Assembly: GCA_035048495.1 (NCBI GenBank)
Contig: CM068551.1
Location: 12,650,248-12,714,247, forward strand
Origin: Euptelea pleiosperma
Lineage: Eukaryota > Streptophyta > Magnoliopsida > Ranunculales > Eupteleaceae
Reading direction: 5' to 3'
Length of the DNA: 64,000 nucleotides
Below are positions 42,146 through 53,009 of the stretch, in pieces. Each line of letters begins with the position of its first letter. Within the stretch, counting starts at the first letter, position 1. The translations under genes were made by a program, and so were the position numbers. The notes below the pieces were generated by a model. It did not search any database and was not told the DNA's origin. It worked only from the letters and a program-made list of their open reading frames with translations.

Positions 42146-45100
42146 TCAAAGTTTTTTCATTGCAATTAAAATATTATCACAGACGGCATCCTCGAGTGGA
42201 TGTAAAAGAAACTAAAGTACATTCTCCCTGATCCATACAAAGCCTCGAAATCGCCTCTCAGTTAAAAAACTTGAGAAATTAGTTTATGTGCACTACAACA
42301 TGAAGCTAAGGGTGAAGCACATTACATAAGATAATAAGAAAGAAGATGCAATTTTTTCCTAATTGACCTTAGTCACATATAAGAAGAAGATGATCCGATG
42401 ACTTTTGGGTTAGGCCAAACCATAGAAGCAGAGCTATATGAGCCAAGTGAGCTACCAAGGCCTAACACATCATTGGCCTCATAAATGGGGATTGATGTTG
42501 ATCGTTGGGTAGCAGAGCAAGCAATGGGGGTTCAAGTAGGGACAAGTAAGGGGGGAGCAAGAAAGTTCGTTGATGATGAAGAAGAGTTTGAGAGGTTGAT
42601 TGGAACTCCAAGTTCTAAGGCTGGAGATGATGACGATGGTGACGATGATGACGATAGTGATGGTGATGGTGGTGATGATCACAGCGGGAGTGGTGGTGGC
42701 CATCACTCACACTCACAGAGAGGATTGCCTCCATTTACAGAGGAACGATACTTCGATCATGCAACTCAAAATCCTAATCATGGTTCTCGACCTCCTCCTT
42801 GTGAAAGAACTTATATGCGACGGCCACATCGAAACCAAAAAGACACGAGACGGGAGCAATGTATTGATGACCCGACTGCACATAGCATGGATGCAGATAT
42901 GGTGTTCATCCTGATTATGCTTCATTATCTCATGGATCGTACGGTGCTGGATATGGATCAGGATACTGATATTCGCTTAAAAGTGCGTATTTTTCACTAT
43001 TATCCTATAAGTGTTATCACACTCTCCTACGTAAAACTGTTCTATTTATCCACTTTTCTACGTAAGAGTCTCTTTTATTGCGTAGAACACACTTCTCTGG
43101 ACGAAATGGTATATTTGCATGCTTTAAACATATTTTTGGACATCTAGATATTAAGTCGTTCCGATTAAGTCTCATTACGTGCTTTTCGTTATTATAGGAA
43201 GCCCGATCGGACAATGCTCGCGAACTCAGAGCCCGAGATCAACCACAAAACCCATGATCAGAGATAATAGCAGACTCAAAACCTATGTGAACTTAAGAGT
43301 CCTAGTCCGAAAGGCAAGACGATCAAGTCAAATAAAAAAATGGTGACTACGAGATGGGGCCGTTCTGAACAAATGCGTGTGAACAATCCTTATGGTTGTA
43401 GCAAAATTGTTGAACAAGATCATATCGATCATGTAGCAGCCAAGATCGCACAATATGTTGCCTTGAAAGGTCTTCAAAATTACAAGCGGGCCAGCATATA
43501 TGATGGGTGGTACTCCAAACGAAGCGAGAGCAATTTGTGGCACAAATTATGAATAGAACATCAACAAAGTTGCTAGACATTAGGGATATGTTTCCAATTG
43601 AATTGGTGTACAAACATAAGGAGAAAGTTTCGACATTTAAAGTGGAAGCTAGACCAAGGAATGGACGTTGGAGATTGCATCATCACAGGGAAGGTGGCCA
43701 AGACTAATATGATTGGGAAGGTGTTGATTTAGATGGTATGGACTATTGGTGGCTGAAGATCGGCTGAAGATTGACAATAAATAAAAAAGTAAAAAAAATA
43801 AAAAGGGCAGGGCATGATTCATAAAGGCAAGATTGGATTTTGTAAAGCGTGGGATGATTTCACACTTGCTGGATGTTTTACAAAGATGGATGGTGGTGAT
43901 TGGTTTTGGAAAGATGGGAAGGTGCTCTAATAGATGAATGGTGGAGCATAATTTGGATGGTCTAGGTGAGAAGAAAATCAAAAACAAAGTTGCTGGAGGT
44001 GGGCCCCATGTTAGATGACAAAAGCTTGATCAAGGGTTGCTAATCATGGAACTACAAGGTGGGACCCATGTGCCAAGAGGCAAAAGACTTGCAAACGGTG
44101 GATAAAGGTGGGGTCCACATGCATGGTTCAAAAGGAAACCACCTTCTTTAAATATCTCCACGGTTTTGAAACCTTGGGAGCAGCCACTTGGGCCCACAAG
44201 AATCCAACGGCTGTGATCATAGCAAGACCTCCCTTTTTGGTTTAAAAGGGAGGACTTACCCTAATGGAGAGTCTCTCCCCTCATTCTATTCTCTTAAACC
44301 CAAGCCGTTAACTCCATCTTCTCCCAGAAAACGCCCCATCTCTTGCCTTTTCTACCATTGCTGCCCATTCAAGCCGTTACCCTCTCCATTCTCATTCTCT
44401 TGCTGGCCGTCCCCCATCTCTCACAAACAGCCACAGGACCAGTTCCATCTTCCATTACTGCTCATCCCAGCCGCCATTAGAAAAAGAGAAACCAAAAAAA
44501 GAAAAAGGGAAAAAGAAGAGACAAGAAGAAGAAAGAGAGGAGGAGCTCATGGAGACCAGCGCCTCCATCTCTCAAGTGCTCAATCCCCATACCGCCCCAC
44601 CTGCTGGTTCATCATCCCACGTCTACACCGCCTGCAACTCTTCAAGAGGACGCCTCTACCCTACCCAAAGCTACCTCCTCCATTACAGAAATCCTCCAAG
44701 CCGCCATCTTCAATCTGTATGTTCTCCAACTCTTCCCACTTCTTCTCCATTTACGATAAAAATAAAAATAAAAAGAGAAAGGAGAAGAACCGGAAAAGAA
44801 ATGAGAAGAAAGAAGGGAGGAACATACCTCCTCTTGCCGCCCTCAAGCTCTCTCCCCAAGCCATCATGTCTCCATTCGGGTTGGCCAAACCAGCAACGCT
44901 CCCCGTGGATCCACTTCACCTTGACGTGTTCATTACCGTCGTGGTGAGTTCTTAAATTCCATTAGATCTCCTTCTTTTAGTTCCCCATTCTTATTTTCTC
45001 TCCATACCTTCTCTCTCTAGTTTCATTTTTTCTCTACTTTTCATACTTGTTAGGTTATTTTTAAGTTTTGTTTTGTCTGTCAATGTAAGAAGTTTCTTTT

Positions 45101-45792
45101 GATTCAATAAAGTTAGTCTTCTTTCAAACTCTTGTTTTTATTTTTTTTCTCTCCTTTATGAATAGTAATTTTTCAATCATTTGTTTGATAACTTCCTTAA
45201 TTAATAGTCGATCTCCAAAATCAAATAATCATGCTTAAACCCCGATTTGATCACCACTCTCACCCTTCCATCCTTTTATTTTTAGCAATTTCTGTGATAA
45301 AAACTGTCATTTCATGTTCTTGAGTCGTACAAACTAACCCCGAGTGCGGATCGACATCCAACACGAATCCCTATACAAATCATTCTAAATTTTATAGAAT
45401 AAATATCGGATCAAATTACAAATGTGTTGAAATTAGGATTTTCGTAACCAACGATGCGGAAAAACCCTTGTTTCAAATACGACTCTTCATATGATGCTCA
45501 ATCCATGTCATCCTCGAGTTATAGATATGACCAGGGGGCGAGTTCATATCAGTCATACGATTATCAACCGACACAACCGCAACTACAATAAATGGTTCAA
45601 TTTCATATACTTCATAGTTGTAAGACTCAGCAATACCAAGAATTTCTACGGCAATACACGATGTGGTATCGAGATTACATGAGTTTGATAGAATATTATG
45701 ATTGCATTCAACGAACATACCGCGTGCATTTCGGAAACCCAGAGGATGACCCCAATTACTTTGAACCCTCACGCAAGTCCACTTTTTATTGA
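42146..45792 (+). pseudogene. hAT transposase C-terminus, interrupted by a solo LTR
   Basis: From 42146 one frame reads IAIKILSQTASSSGCKRN, a stop where Trp is expected, then STFSLIHTKPRNRLSVKK and LEKLVYVHYNMKLRVKHIT. This is the hAT dimerisation domain. After more stops and shifts come EEDDPMTFGLGQTIEAE, an Asp/Gly/His-rich tail, and YGVHPDYASLSHGSYGAGYG up to 42966. The sequence resumes at 45481 with YDSSYDAQSMSSSSYRYDQG, then QYQEFLRQYTMWYRDYM and PEDDPNYFEPSRKSTFY to a stop at 45792. The Tyr/Ser/Gln-rich tail is thus split by the 2.5-kb LTR at 42967-45475. The catalytic part lies outside or is lost. An open frame just upstream (41951-42142) is not recognised. Confidence 0.85.
42967..45475 (+). 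mobile_element. Solo LTR A, 2509 bp, Ty3/gypsy type
   Basis: It starts TGATATTCGCTTAAAAG and ends CCCTTGTTTCA (TG...CA), flanked by GATAC and AATAC, a 5-base duplication with one change. The order of landmarks equals LTR B: TATCACACTCTCCTACGTAA near 43015, a CT-rich leader near 44270, ATTCAATAAAGTTAG near 45104, CTAACCCCGAGTGCGGATCG near 45335 and TTTTCGTAACCAACGATGCG near 45440. No primer-binding site or internal domain follows; hAT sequence resumes instead. The 255-residue open frame at 44188-44955 lies inside the LTR and is not a gene. Large LTRs of this layout occur in Tekay/Del-type chromoviruses, but the lineage is inference. Confidence 0.85.
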
Positions 45793-46459
45793 CATGTACT
45801 TCTTGTTACTTTAATATAATTCAAGTATTTAGTGACTTTGAATGCATGGTCTTGTTTATGTGTATATATGTGCATATCCATACTTAGGTTATACATTAAG
45901 AGTCTAAGCCTCATATAGTACATGTTAACATCCATTCGACCATCGTTGGCACCGATTTGTACTTTAATTAATCAGAAGGATAAAATTAACACATCTTATA
46001 TTTATTTTAATCAATCACAACCATCAAAATAACATTTGCTTAAAGCCAGATATTACTAAATAAAAAAATTAAATAATGTGCTATTACATTTTCTTCAAAA
46101 TGTTGAATGAATTGGATTGTTATTTTATCATAACAAATTATAGTAAATAATATGATCGGGTTCAAGAGTTCTTGAACACTCATAATCCATTCCACATCGT
46201 CGAACCATCTCATGTGAGTAACAATAGTAGTAGAAGCTATAGCATATATCATTGTAGTAAACAATTTCTCCAGCATCTCTTTGACTTTGATCTGTACATA
46301 AAGTTTAGATAAATTATAAAAAAATCAGTAGCTTATAGAATAAATCAATCATTCATTAAATAAAAATAAAAAAATCAATTTCTCGATGTGTATGGGTAAG
46401 AAAAAATATAATTTCTTTATAATATATGATTTTAAGAATCATTTAATTACTCCAAACAT
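45793..46459. other. AT-rich intergenic stretch
   Basis: Downstream flank of the hAT pseudogene. No gene, RNA or clear repeat is seen. It may include the rest of the hAT element, but no terminal inverted repeat was identified. Confidence 0.4.
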
Positions 46460-46699
46460 CATTTTTAAGCTTATTTATGCATTAAATGCATGAATTTCGG
46501 AATGTTTCGCAAATATTTCGTAATGTTTTGTAAAGTTTCAGAAAGTTTTGAAATATTTTGGAATATTTCAGTAATGTTTCATAAAATTTCAAAAAATTTC
46601 ATCTGTTTCGCCCATTTTTCAAAATTTCGTAAATGTTTCATTTCGTTTCTTTGTTTCAATTGAATGAAACATTCCTCCGAAACGATATTTTAAACCTTG
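46460..46699. mobile_element. GTTTCG-rich repeat with family H-like right end
   Basis: GTTTCG, ATTTCGTAA and TTTCAGAAAG words recur at 5-20 base spacing from about 46495 to 46660. The segment ends GATATTTTAAACCTTG at 46699, which is the family H right terminus. The interior lacks AACGGCC motifs, so it may be a related element with a different core. Confidence 0.45.
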
Positions 46700-46724
46700 C
46701 CTGACCATGGGTTCAGGCAAGTCT

Positions 46725-47168
46725 TATTCCTCTCTACTTTAAAGGTAAAACCTTCCCTCATTAAATGTCCCTTCACAATTTAGGTTGTCTGGCACGCCCA
46801 CGTCCCTCATCATCATTGATGAGGGACAATAGTATAAGCCACGTGGCACACTCTTAGAGACCACTGACCTAATGGATGTTTGTCCCATTCCTAGGTGGAC
46901 CTCTATACCAAATATCAGTCTGATTAGTGAGTTCAAACCTTTGGATCTAAGTACCCTAAATAATGCTTAAAATCTATGGTTAAAAATCAACCCATGAAAA
47001 TGACTTGAATCAAATCCTTAAAAACCACTAATCGGGCTGATTTTTTTGCATATAGGCCCACCTAGAGATGGACCAAACATCTCTACGGTCAGTGATCTCT
47101 ACGAATGTGCCCGTGTAAGGTGCTTCCATGTGTAAGGTTCACGTGCATTGCACGTGGCGTTCCCCTAG
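46725..47168. mobile_element. Helitron-like unit ending in hairpin plus CTAG
   Basis: The left part has AGGTAAAACCTTCCCTCATT and TCCCTTCACAATTTAGGTTG. The middle is a family B inverted pair (GTGGCACACTCTTAGAGACC and its mirror near 47090). The right end has the 17-base palindrome CACGTGCATTGCACGTG at about 47140, followed about ten bases later by CTAG at 47165-47168. The next unit starts immediately. This matches Helitron 3' end structure. Confidence 0.65.
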
Positions 47169-47700
47169 TCTATCTATACAATTATAAAGCAACAATCGGG
47201 GTTGCCACCCATGTGACACAATTAAAAGCCTCTCTATTTTCTAAGGCAAAACCTTCCCTCATTAAATGTCTCTACTCGAAAGACAAAATTTGGGTTGGAG
47301 TACGCCCTGTGACAGTTCAGGATGTCCAACACGCCCACATCCCTCATGGGCAATAGTACCAGCCAAGTGGCACACTCTTGGGGACCACTGACCTTATGGA
47401 TGTTTATCCCATCTTAGGTGAACCTATATACTAAATATCAGCATGTTTAGTGATTTCAAATCTTTGGATTTGAATACCCATATAATGATCGAAATCTACA
47501 GTTAAAAATCAACCCGTGGAAATGAATCCAATCAGATCTTTAAAAATTATTAATAGGCTGATTTTTTACACGTAGGTTTGTAAAGCGACAACTAGTAGTG
47601 CCACCCACGGTTGTCACAATTAAAAGCCTCTCTACTTTCAAAGGCAAAACCTTCCCTCATTAAATGCCTCTACTTTTACTTCCACAACTTTTTATGTTTT
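47169..47700. mobile_element. Helitron-like units following in tandem
   Basis: It begins TCTATCTATACAATTATAAA directly after CTAG. CAATCGGGGTTGCCACCCAT, GACACAATTAAAAGCCTCTC and AAAACCTTCCCTCATTAAAT follow, then another family B pair. At about 47578 the 5' module (TAAAGCGACAAC, CACCCACGG, CACAATTAAAAGCCTCTC) begins again without its TCTATC start, so a third partial unit is present. Confidence 0.55.
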
Positions 47701-48843
47701 TTGCATAGATAATATATATGATTTCTATGAATGCATATCTTTGATTGGCATAATTGGGAATATCCAATTCAAAAGTTCAAATCTCCCTTCGTGTGACGAA
47801 TACAAGAACAAGAAACTGTAACAGGAAAAAAAGAAAAAAAATGATGCCTATTGAACAAAGCAATGAATCATGGACTTGGGAAATTATACTTTTCTCAGAA
47901 TTTAATAATTCTAGAGAGCAGCAAAAAGTTCCTTGCATGCTATTACATAGTTGGCTAGTTTTGTATAGAGAACTATGATAATTGATATGCAAAAGCAGAA
48001 AGTTGGACCATTGGATCTACGCAGGAATGCCATGTTATTACTGCTTTTGGCCTAATATTTAATATTGGCTTTACTTTGATTTATGAATTCTAAAGTCCAG
48101 TCGATGGATTTTAGTTCTAGAAATAGGTTTTCTTTTTTGTTTTGGTAGCTAATGTGATTTATTTGTTTCACTAATTTTTTGTTTCTAGCAACTGAATTTG
48201 TTATTTATTTTGTTTCTATTCTAATTTTAGTACCTTATTTGATTCTTTTTTTTTTAATCCTCTAATCAATTTCTCTTGCTTTTAAGTCAGGTGGTTATTT
48301 TTGTTCCATCCCAATGTGGACCTACAGACCAAAACTCAGCCTGATTGGAGGGGTAGGATTTGAGTGTATTCCATCGGTTGATTTTCAATATTTTGTTTCT
48401 TCTATTACAGTAATGGCATCAGGATAGGTAGAATAGAGCTCCTTCGCTGTTAGGAGAAGCTAAGCGAAATTGCCAACAAATCCATGAGGCCTATTTAGGT
48501 AATTTCCTTTTATTTATTTTTACCATCCAAACTCTCTCTAACGAACTCTTTTCATAATAATATTCATTATTTTTTATTTTGTTTCAATTTAATTGTTATA
48601 TTGTTTTGGAGAATAATTTTATATGGGGAACAGTTTTATCGGATCAGGGGAAAATAACAATATATGAAGCAGGCTCATATGACCCAAATGACGAGGAAGA
48701 AGAAGAAGAAGATGACAAGTGGGTATTAGTATTTCCTAATCATTTTTTATTGGAAATAAGAGAGATTATACAAAGGAATAAAATAGAAATGAAAGATAAT
48801 GGGAGCTTCTATTCATATACACACCTTTTTTTTATAAGTAAAT
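47701..48843. other. Unrecognised AT-rich segment with two short open frames
   Basis: Open frames at 47754-47978 (containing MMPIEQSNESWTWEI and QQKVPCMLLHSWLVLYREL) and 48579-48843 (containing NNFIWGTVLSDQGKITIYEA, an EEEEEEDD run and NHFLLEIREIIQRNKIEM) have protein-like composition. Neither belongs to a family I recognise. The second is cut by insertion of solo LTR B at 48844. A partial family B segment lies at about 48300-48345. They may be fragments of one older gene or element. Confidence 0.25.
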
Positions 48844-51359
48844 TGATATTCGCTCAAAGTGCTTATTTTAAGCAATTATCTTTCTAGCGTTATCACACTC
48901 TCCTACGTAAAACTATTATTTTTATCAACTTTTCTACCTAAGAGTTTCCTTTATTACGTAGAATACACTTTCTGGACAAAATGGGCTATTTACATGAATT
49001 AAACCCATTTCTGAAATTCTAGGTATTAAGTCATTTTGATCAAGTCTCAGTACGTGTTTCTCATTATTGCAGGAAATACCAAGTGGACGATTCTGATGAA
49101 CTACGGCTCACAACTGACCACCAAGCCAAGAAATGAGTGGACCATCACATGATCATCAAAGTTGATATCGATGCACAAGAGCAGGGGAGTAATGATGAGC
49201 AGTGTAACACGAAAGTCAAAGATGCTTATTATCCATGGATCATCAGAAGAAATGAATCATATCAAGAAAACCTTCAAGATCTAGAACACAGTGATCACTC
49301 CGCGAAGCACGATTGTGACCTATGGTGGGACACCACATCAAGGAGATAGGCTAGGGAAATTGATGAAAGAGATTTATGATGACAAATATCTAAATTGTGC
49401 GATACAAGAAGGCCAAGGTAGCAGAAAGTGAAACCATGGTTGACCAAGGATCGCAAAGGCTGAACTTTTACAAGTAGCCAAATTATGGCTTGACAATGGT
49501 CCAACTACAAAAGCTAAGATATATTATGCATGGGGGTGTTATTTGATACTAACAGACAAAAATGAAAAGATATGCGAAAAAGGTTGCTAAGAGGATGCAC
49601 GAAACATTAACGTTTGTGGTGGATAACAAGGGAATGTTGATTGATAGCATTGGATGGTCCAGATCGCTTGATGGAATTAAGAAAAAAAGATTCAAGAGAG
49701 AAATTTGATTGGCTGGAAATCTAAGCCTATATGGATGTGGTGACTTAATGGTGGGGTCCACACCTTCTCTCCCACAAGCCTATGCACAACCCCAAACCCA
49801 AAAGAGAAGAAGAAAGGAAAAGAAGAGAGGGGCAAAAGAGTCGAGATTAAAGAAGGGAGGAGGGGACCAAACCCTAAAGTCCCCCCTTTATAAGAAAAAA
49901 AGAGGAGAATAGGACAGCTCTCTCCCTCATTCACGTCTCTCTCCTCTCTTCCCTTACACCCCATTTCAGTCCCCACGTTCCACAACTCCCTCTCCACTGC
50001 CGCCCCCTCCATCTCTTCTCTCCGCTTGTTGGTCTGTCTTCTCTCTTAACGATGGCAGTCTCCTCCTTGTGAAGGGCGGACTACACTTTACCACCTTGCA
50101 GCACCAAAAACTATTCTTCACGGACAGCAAAACACCATCTGCAAGAAAGTGATCCGAATCCAAGCTGCTGCTCATCCCTCTCCATCACCAAGCCGCCGCC
50201 CAACCACCATCTTCACCACTGGTTATCACCAACCCAGCCGTCCACCATTCAGCAACGTTTTGGGAATAAGAAGAACACCTTCTTCTAGCACCCAAACTGC
50301 CTCCCTCCATTACTGCCTCAAGCCATCAACGTTCACCACTGCCATTACCGTTTCAGCTCCACACGCCCACAGCCGTCCACACCTGGATCGTCACCATCCC
50401 TACAGCCACTGTCTCCATCAATCCATCCACCACCGGCATCTTCTCACTGCCTGCGCCTCCTACAAAGCCGTCCTCACCTTGCTTTGCTACGGTTGCACCA
50501 CACCTACACCGTCCATCATCTCATTGTTCAAAGCTTTCCTCTCTTCTTCTCAACGTCTTCATATCCTTCAAAAAAAGGGAAAAGAAAAAAAAAAAAAAAA
50601 GAGAAGAAGAAGAAGAAAAGGAAGGGAAGAAGCCCTCTACCTACCACTCCACCCAAGCCGCCATCACCAAGCTGTTGCTGCCCTCACTGTCACCAAACCA
50701 TTGCTGCCACTAGTTCAGATCGTGTAAGGTTCCACCATCGTGATCGCAAGCCACACCACTTCATTGTTATCAAAATCGACATCCACCATTTCCATCTCTT
50801 CCATGGCCAGCACCTCCATGCTCCTCAAAACCCACCGAATCATCCATGATGATCTCAACCTCCATCACCTTGGTTTGAGTTTCTAATCTCTCATATTTTA
50901 TCTATTTTTAGCTATTTTGCTTTACTTCTTTAGTAGTTGTTAGTTTTGATTTGCTAAATGCATGAACAATTTTGATTTTGAATAAAGGTGTTTCAATATT
51001 TATATTTTTCTTTCTTGAGTTTGATTATCACATGAGTATCCTTTGATCCATTTATTGCAGTGCTTTTCACTCTCTTCGTTACTAAGCTTTTGAAGATTTC
51101 AATAAGAACAAAATCCATATTTTAAATCGATCTCTAATCACCATTCCCATCCCTACATTCATTTATTTCCGTAAAATTCTTGCAACAATTCATCATTTTA
51201 TGTGTTCGAATTGCGCTAACTAACCCCGTGTGGGGATCGACATCGACATACTTCCACTGTGTAAAGAATCGTTTAATTTTGCAGGAAATCTTGGATAATT
51301 TACAAATGTGTTGGAATTAGGGTTTTCGTAACCAACGACGCGAAAAAATCCTACTACCA
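48844..51359 (+). mobile_element. Solo LTR B, 2516 bp, perfect TSD TAAAT
   Basis: It starts TGATATTCGCTCAAAG and ends CCTACTACCA. TAAAT flanks both sides exactly (48839-48843 and 51360-51364). It shares termini, order of landmarks and length with LTR A. A promoter-like TTTATAAGA (about 49888) precedes a pyrimidine-rich leader, and TTTGAATAAAGG near 50980 is a polyadenylation-type signal. That gives a plausible U3-R-U5 layout. Unrelated sequence on both sides and a separate TSD show it is a solo LTR and not the partner of LTR A. The 192- and 121-residue frames at 50149-50849 are LTR sequence. Confidence 0.9.
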
Positions 51360-51847
51360 TAAATACACACGCACACATTACTTTCTCATTTCTTATAATC
51401 AGGCTATTGAAGAACTCCTTCAATGTTTCTTTAATATCTTTCTTTACTCTTATGGATGGCATTGTTATTTTTATTGCATATGTTTTACTCGCTAAGTTAT
51501 GTCAAAGCAAATAACATGTTTTACTATGGAAATTAGTTTTAAATAATTATATTTACTTTCTATTCAATCTTTAGACTAATTGCAATGTATTAATTAGATC
51601 TGGAAGAACACTAATCATCTGTTTCTTCGTCTAAGATTGTTTTAAGAATCAATGGTTGTAAGAGGAGATCTAGATAGGATTGTTAATGATAGTTCCGAAC
51701 TTTACCACGTTAGTGGCATATATGTCATTTTACACAATCTCAAGGTTGTTTTGAGAAAAGTTTGACTTTTGATCCCGGCATCGGAGTTGCACCTAAAAAT
51801 CCAAGTGGCACACTCTTATAGATCATTGACCATACAGATGTTTGAAC

Positions 51848-52250
51848 CATGGTTTTAAAAACGATCATATAAACGGTAACGCCCCAAGCACGTTTCCGTT
51901 AAAACCATTTAAACATGTTTTAACGGTTTTGAAAAAAATGGCCGTTTTTCTTTTGTTATAACGGCCGTTAAAATCGTTTAAACGGCCGTTTAATTCTGAA
52001 AAGTTTTGTGAAAAAAACGGCTGTTAAATCCGTTTAATTTTCATTAAAATACGCTAAATTCCATTGTTTTTTTAATTTTCAAATTCAAAATTTGAATTTC
52101 AGCACCATTTTTTCCGTTCAAATCCGTTAAAATCCGTTTAATTTGGTTTAATTCCATTTTTGCCCGTCCGTTTCAATCCGTTTTAACGGCCGTTTAAACG
52201 GTAACGCTCCCACTCCGTTTAACCGTTAAAACGGCCTCCTTTAAACCTTG
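51848..52250. mobile_element. Family H MITE, complete, perfect TSD GTTTGAAC
   Basis: The 403-base element runs from CATGGTTTTAAAAACG to GGCCTCCTTTAAACCTTG. GTTTGAAC flanks both sides (51840-51847 and 52251-52258). The interior is packed with AACGGCCGTT and CGTTTAAACGG words and is self-complementary. CA...TG ends with an 8-base duplication fit the hAT superfamily. It sits inside a family B-like fragment (about 51790-51847). Confidence 0.88.
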
Positions 52251-52258
52251 GTTTGAAC

Positions 52259-53009
52259 CATCGAGTGCAAGGATTTAATTTCCCGTTATTCATTTAATTA
52301 GGGGCAATGATTTAATTTTTATTCTTTGATTTATTTATATCTTTCAAAGGTGCTTCTTACATATCTATCATGTACATACTTCCATTCGCCTCATACATAT
52401 AATTAACTTCACATACATACTTCCATCCTCAATAGAATGTAGTTTTGGATCATGTGCTCATTGCCCTTTTAGAAATCCATTGAGGATTATTTTATTTTAT
52501 TTTTTATCTCATAAATAAGAATGCATTCTATCCAAAACGCACATGAGAATATTGTTAAGACATTAAATGCCACTTAGATTATATGAGTTCGATTTGATCT
52601 CTTATGCCAGATTGATGAGTTTTCTATATTGCGTTTGCTTTATCTTATCTAGGAAGCACAATAATCACGATTCAAGATAATTTGCATGGTTTTCCTATTG
52701 TATTGGGTTACACATAAAATATAATTTATGAAAATTCATTATAATCCAAATTAGGAACATTTGAGGCAATTGTTACGTATGTGTTCAAGGTTTGAACTTC
52801 ATATGATGCATCAATTTTGGCAGAAGTCTTTGTTTTTACTCTATAATGCTTAATCAACAAATTTATGTTTTGTAATTTATTTTATTTTTTTGAAATCTTT
52901 TTGAAATCAAGTGATTTCAGTCATTTTGATGTCTCACAAATTTTTTATTTGATATTCTATTATCTAATGTTCTAAGATGCACATTGGCATATATTACATG
53001 ACTGAAATT
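52259..53009. other. AT-rich intergenic stretch
   Basis: No gene or complete repeat is recognised. The stretch lies between a family H MITE and a reversed gypsy fragment. Confidence 0.4.

Noticed and set aside
42485..43147. 220-residue Asp-rich protein as an independent gene
   Set aside because: Its first part is the hAT transposase tail out of context. Its last 60 codons are LTR A sequence.
44188..44955. 255-residue open frame, Pro/Lys-rich
   Set aside because: Lies entirely inside solo LTR A in the CT-rich leader region. Composition is low-complexity and the corresponding part of LTR B does not conserve the protein.
47754..47978. Possible organelle-derived (plastid or mitochondrial) insertion
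   Set aside because: The AT-rich frame has an organelle-like feel, but I could not match it to any organelle gene, so no such call is made.
50149..50849. 192- and 121-residue overlapping open frames
   Set aside because: Inside solo LTR B; pyrimidine-rich composition with a poly-Lys run from an A/G tract. No domain and no conservation with LTR A.
42967..51359. A single 8.4-kb LTR retrotransposon with two 2.5-kb LTRs
   Set aside because: Each LTR has its own flanking 5-base duplication. hAT sequence continues across LTR A, and no gag, pol or primer-binding site lies between them.
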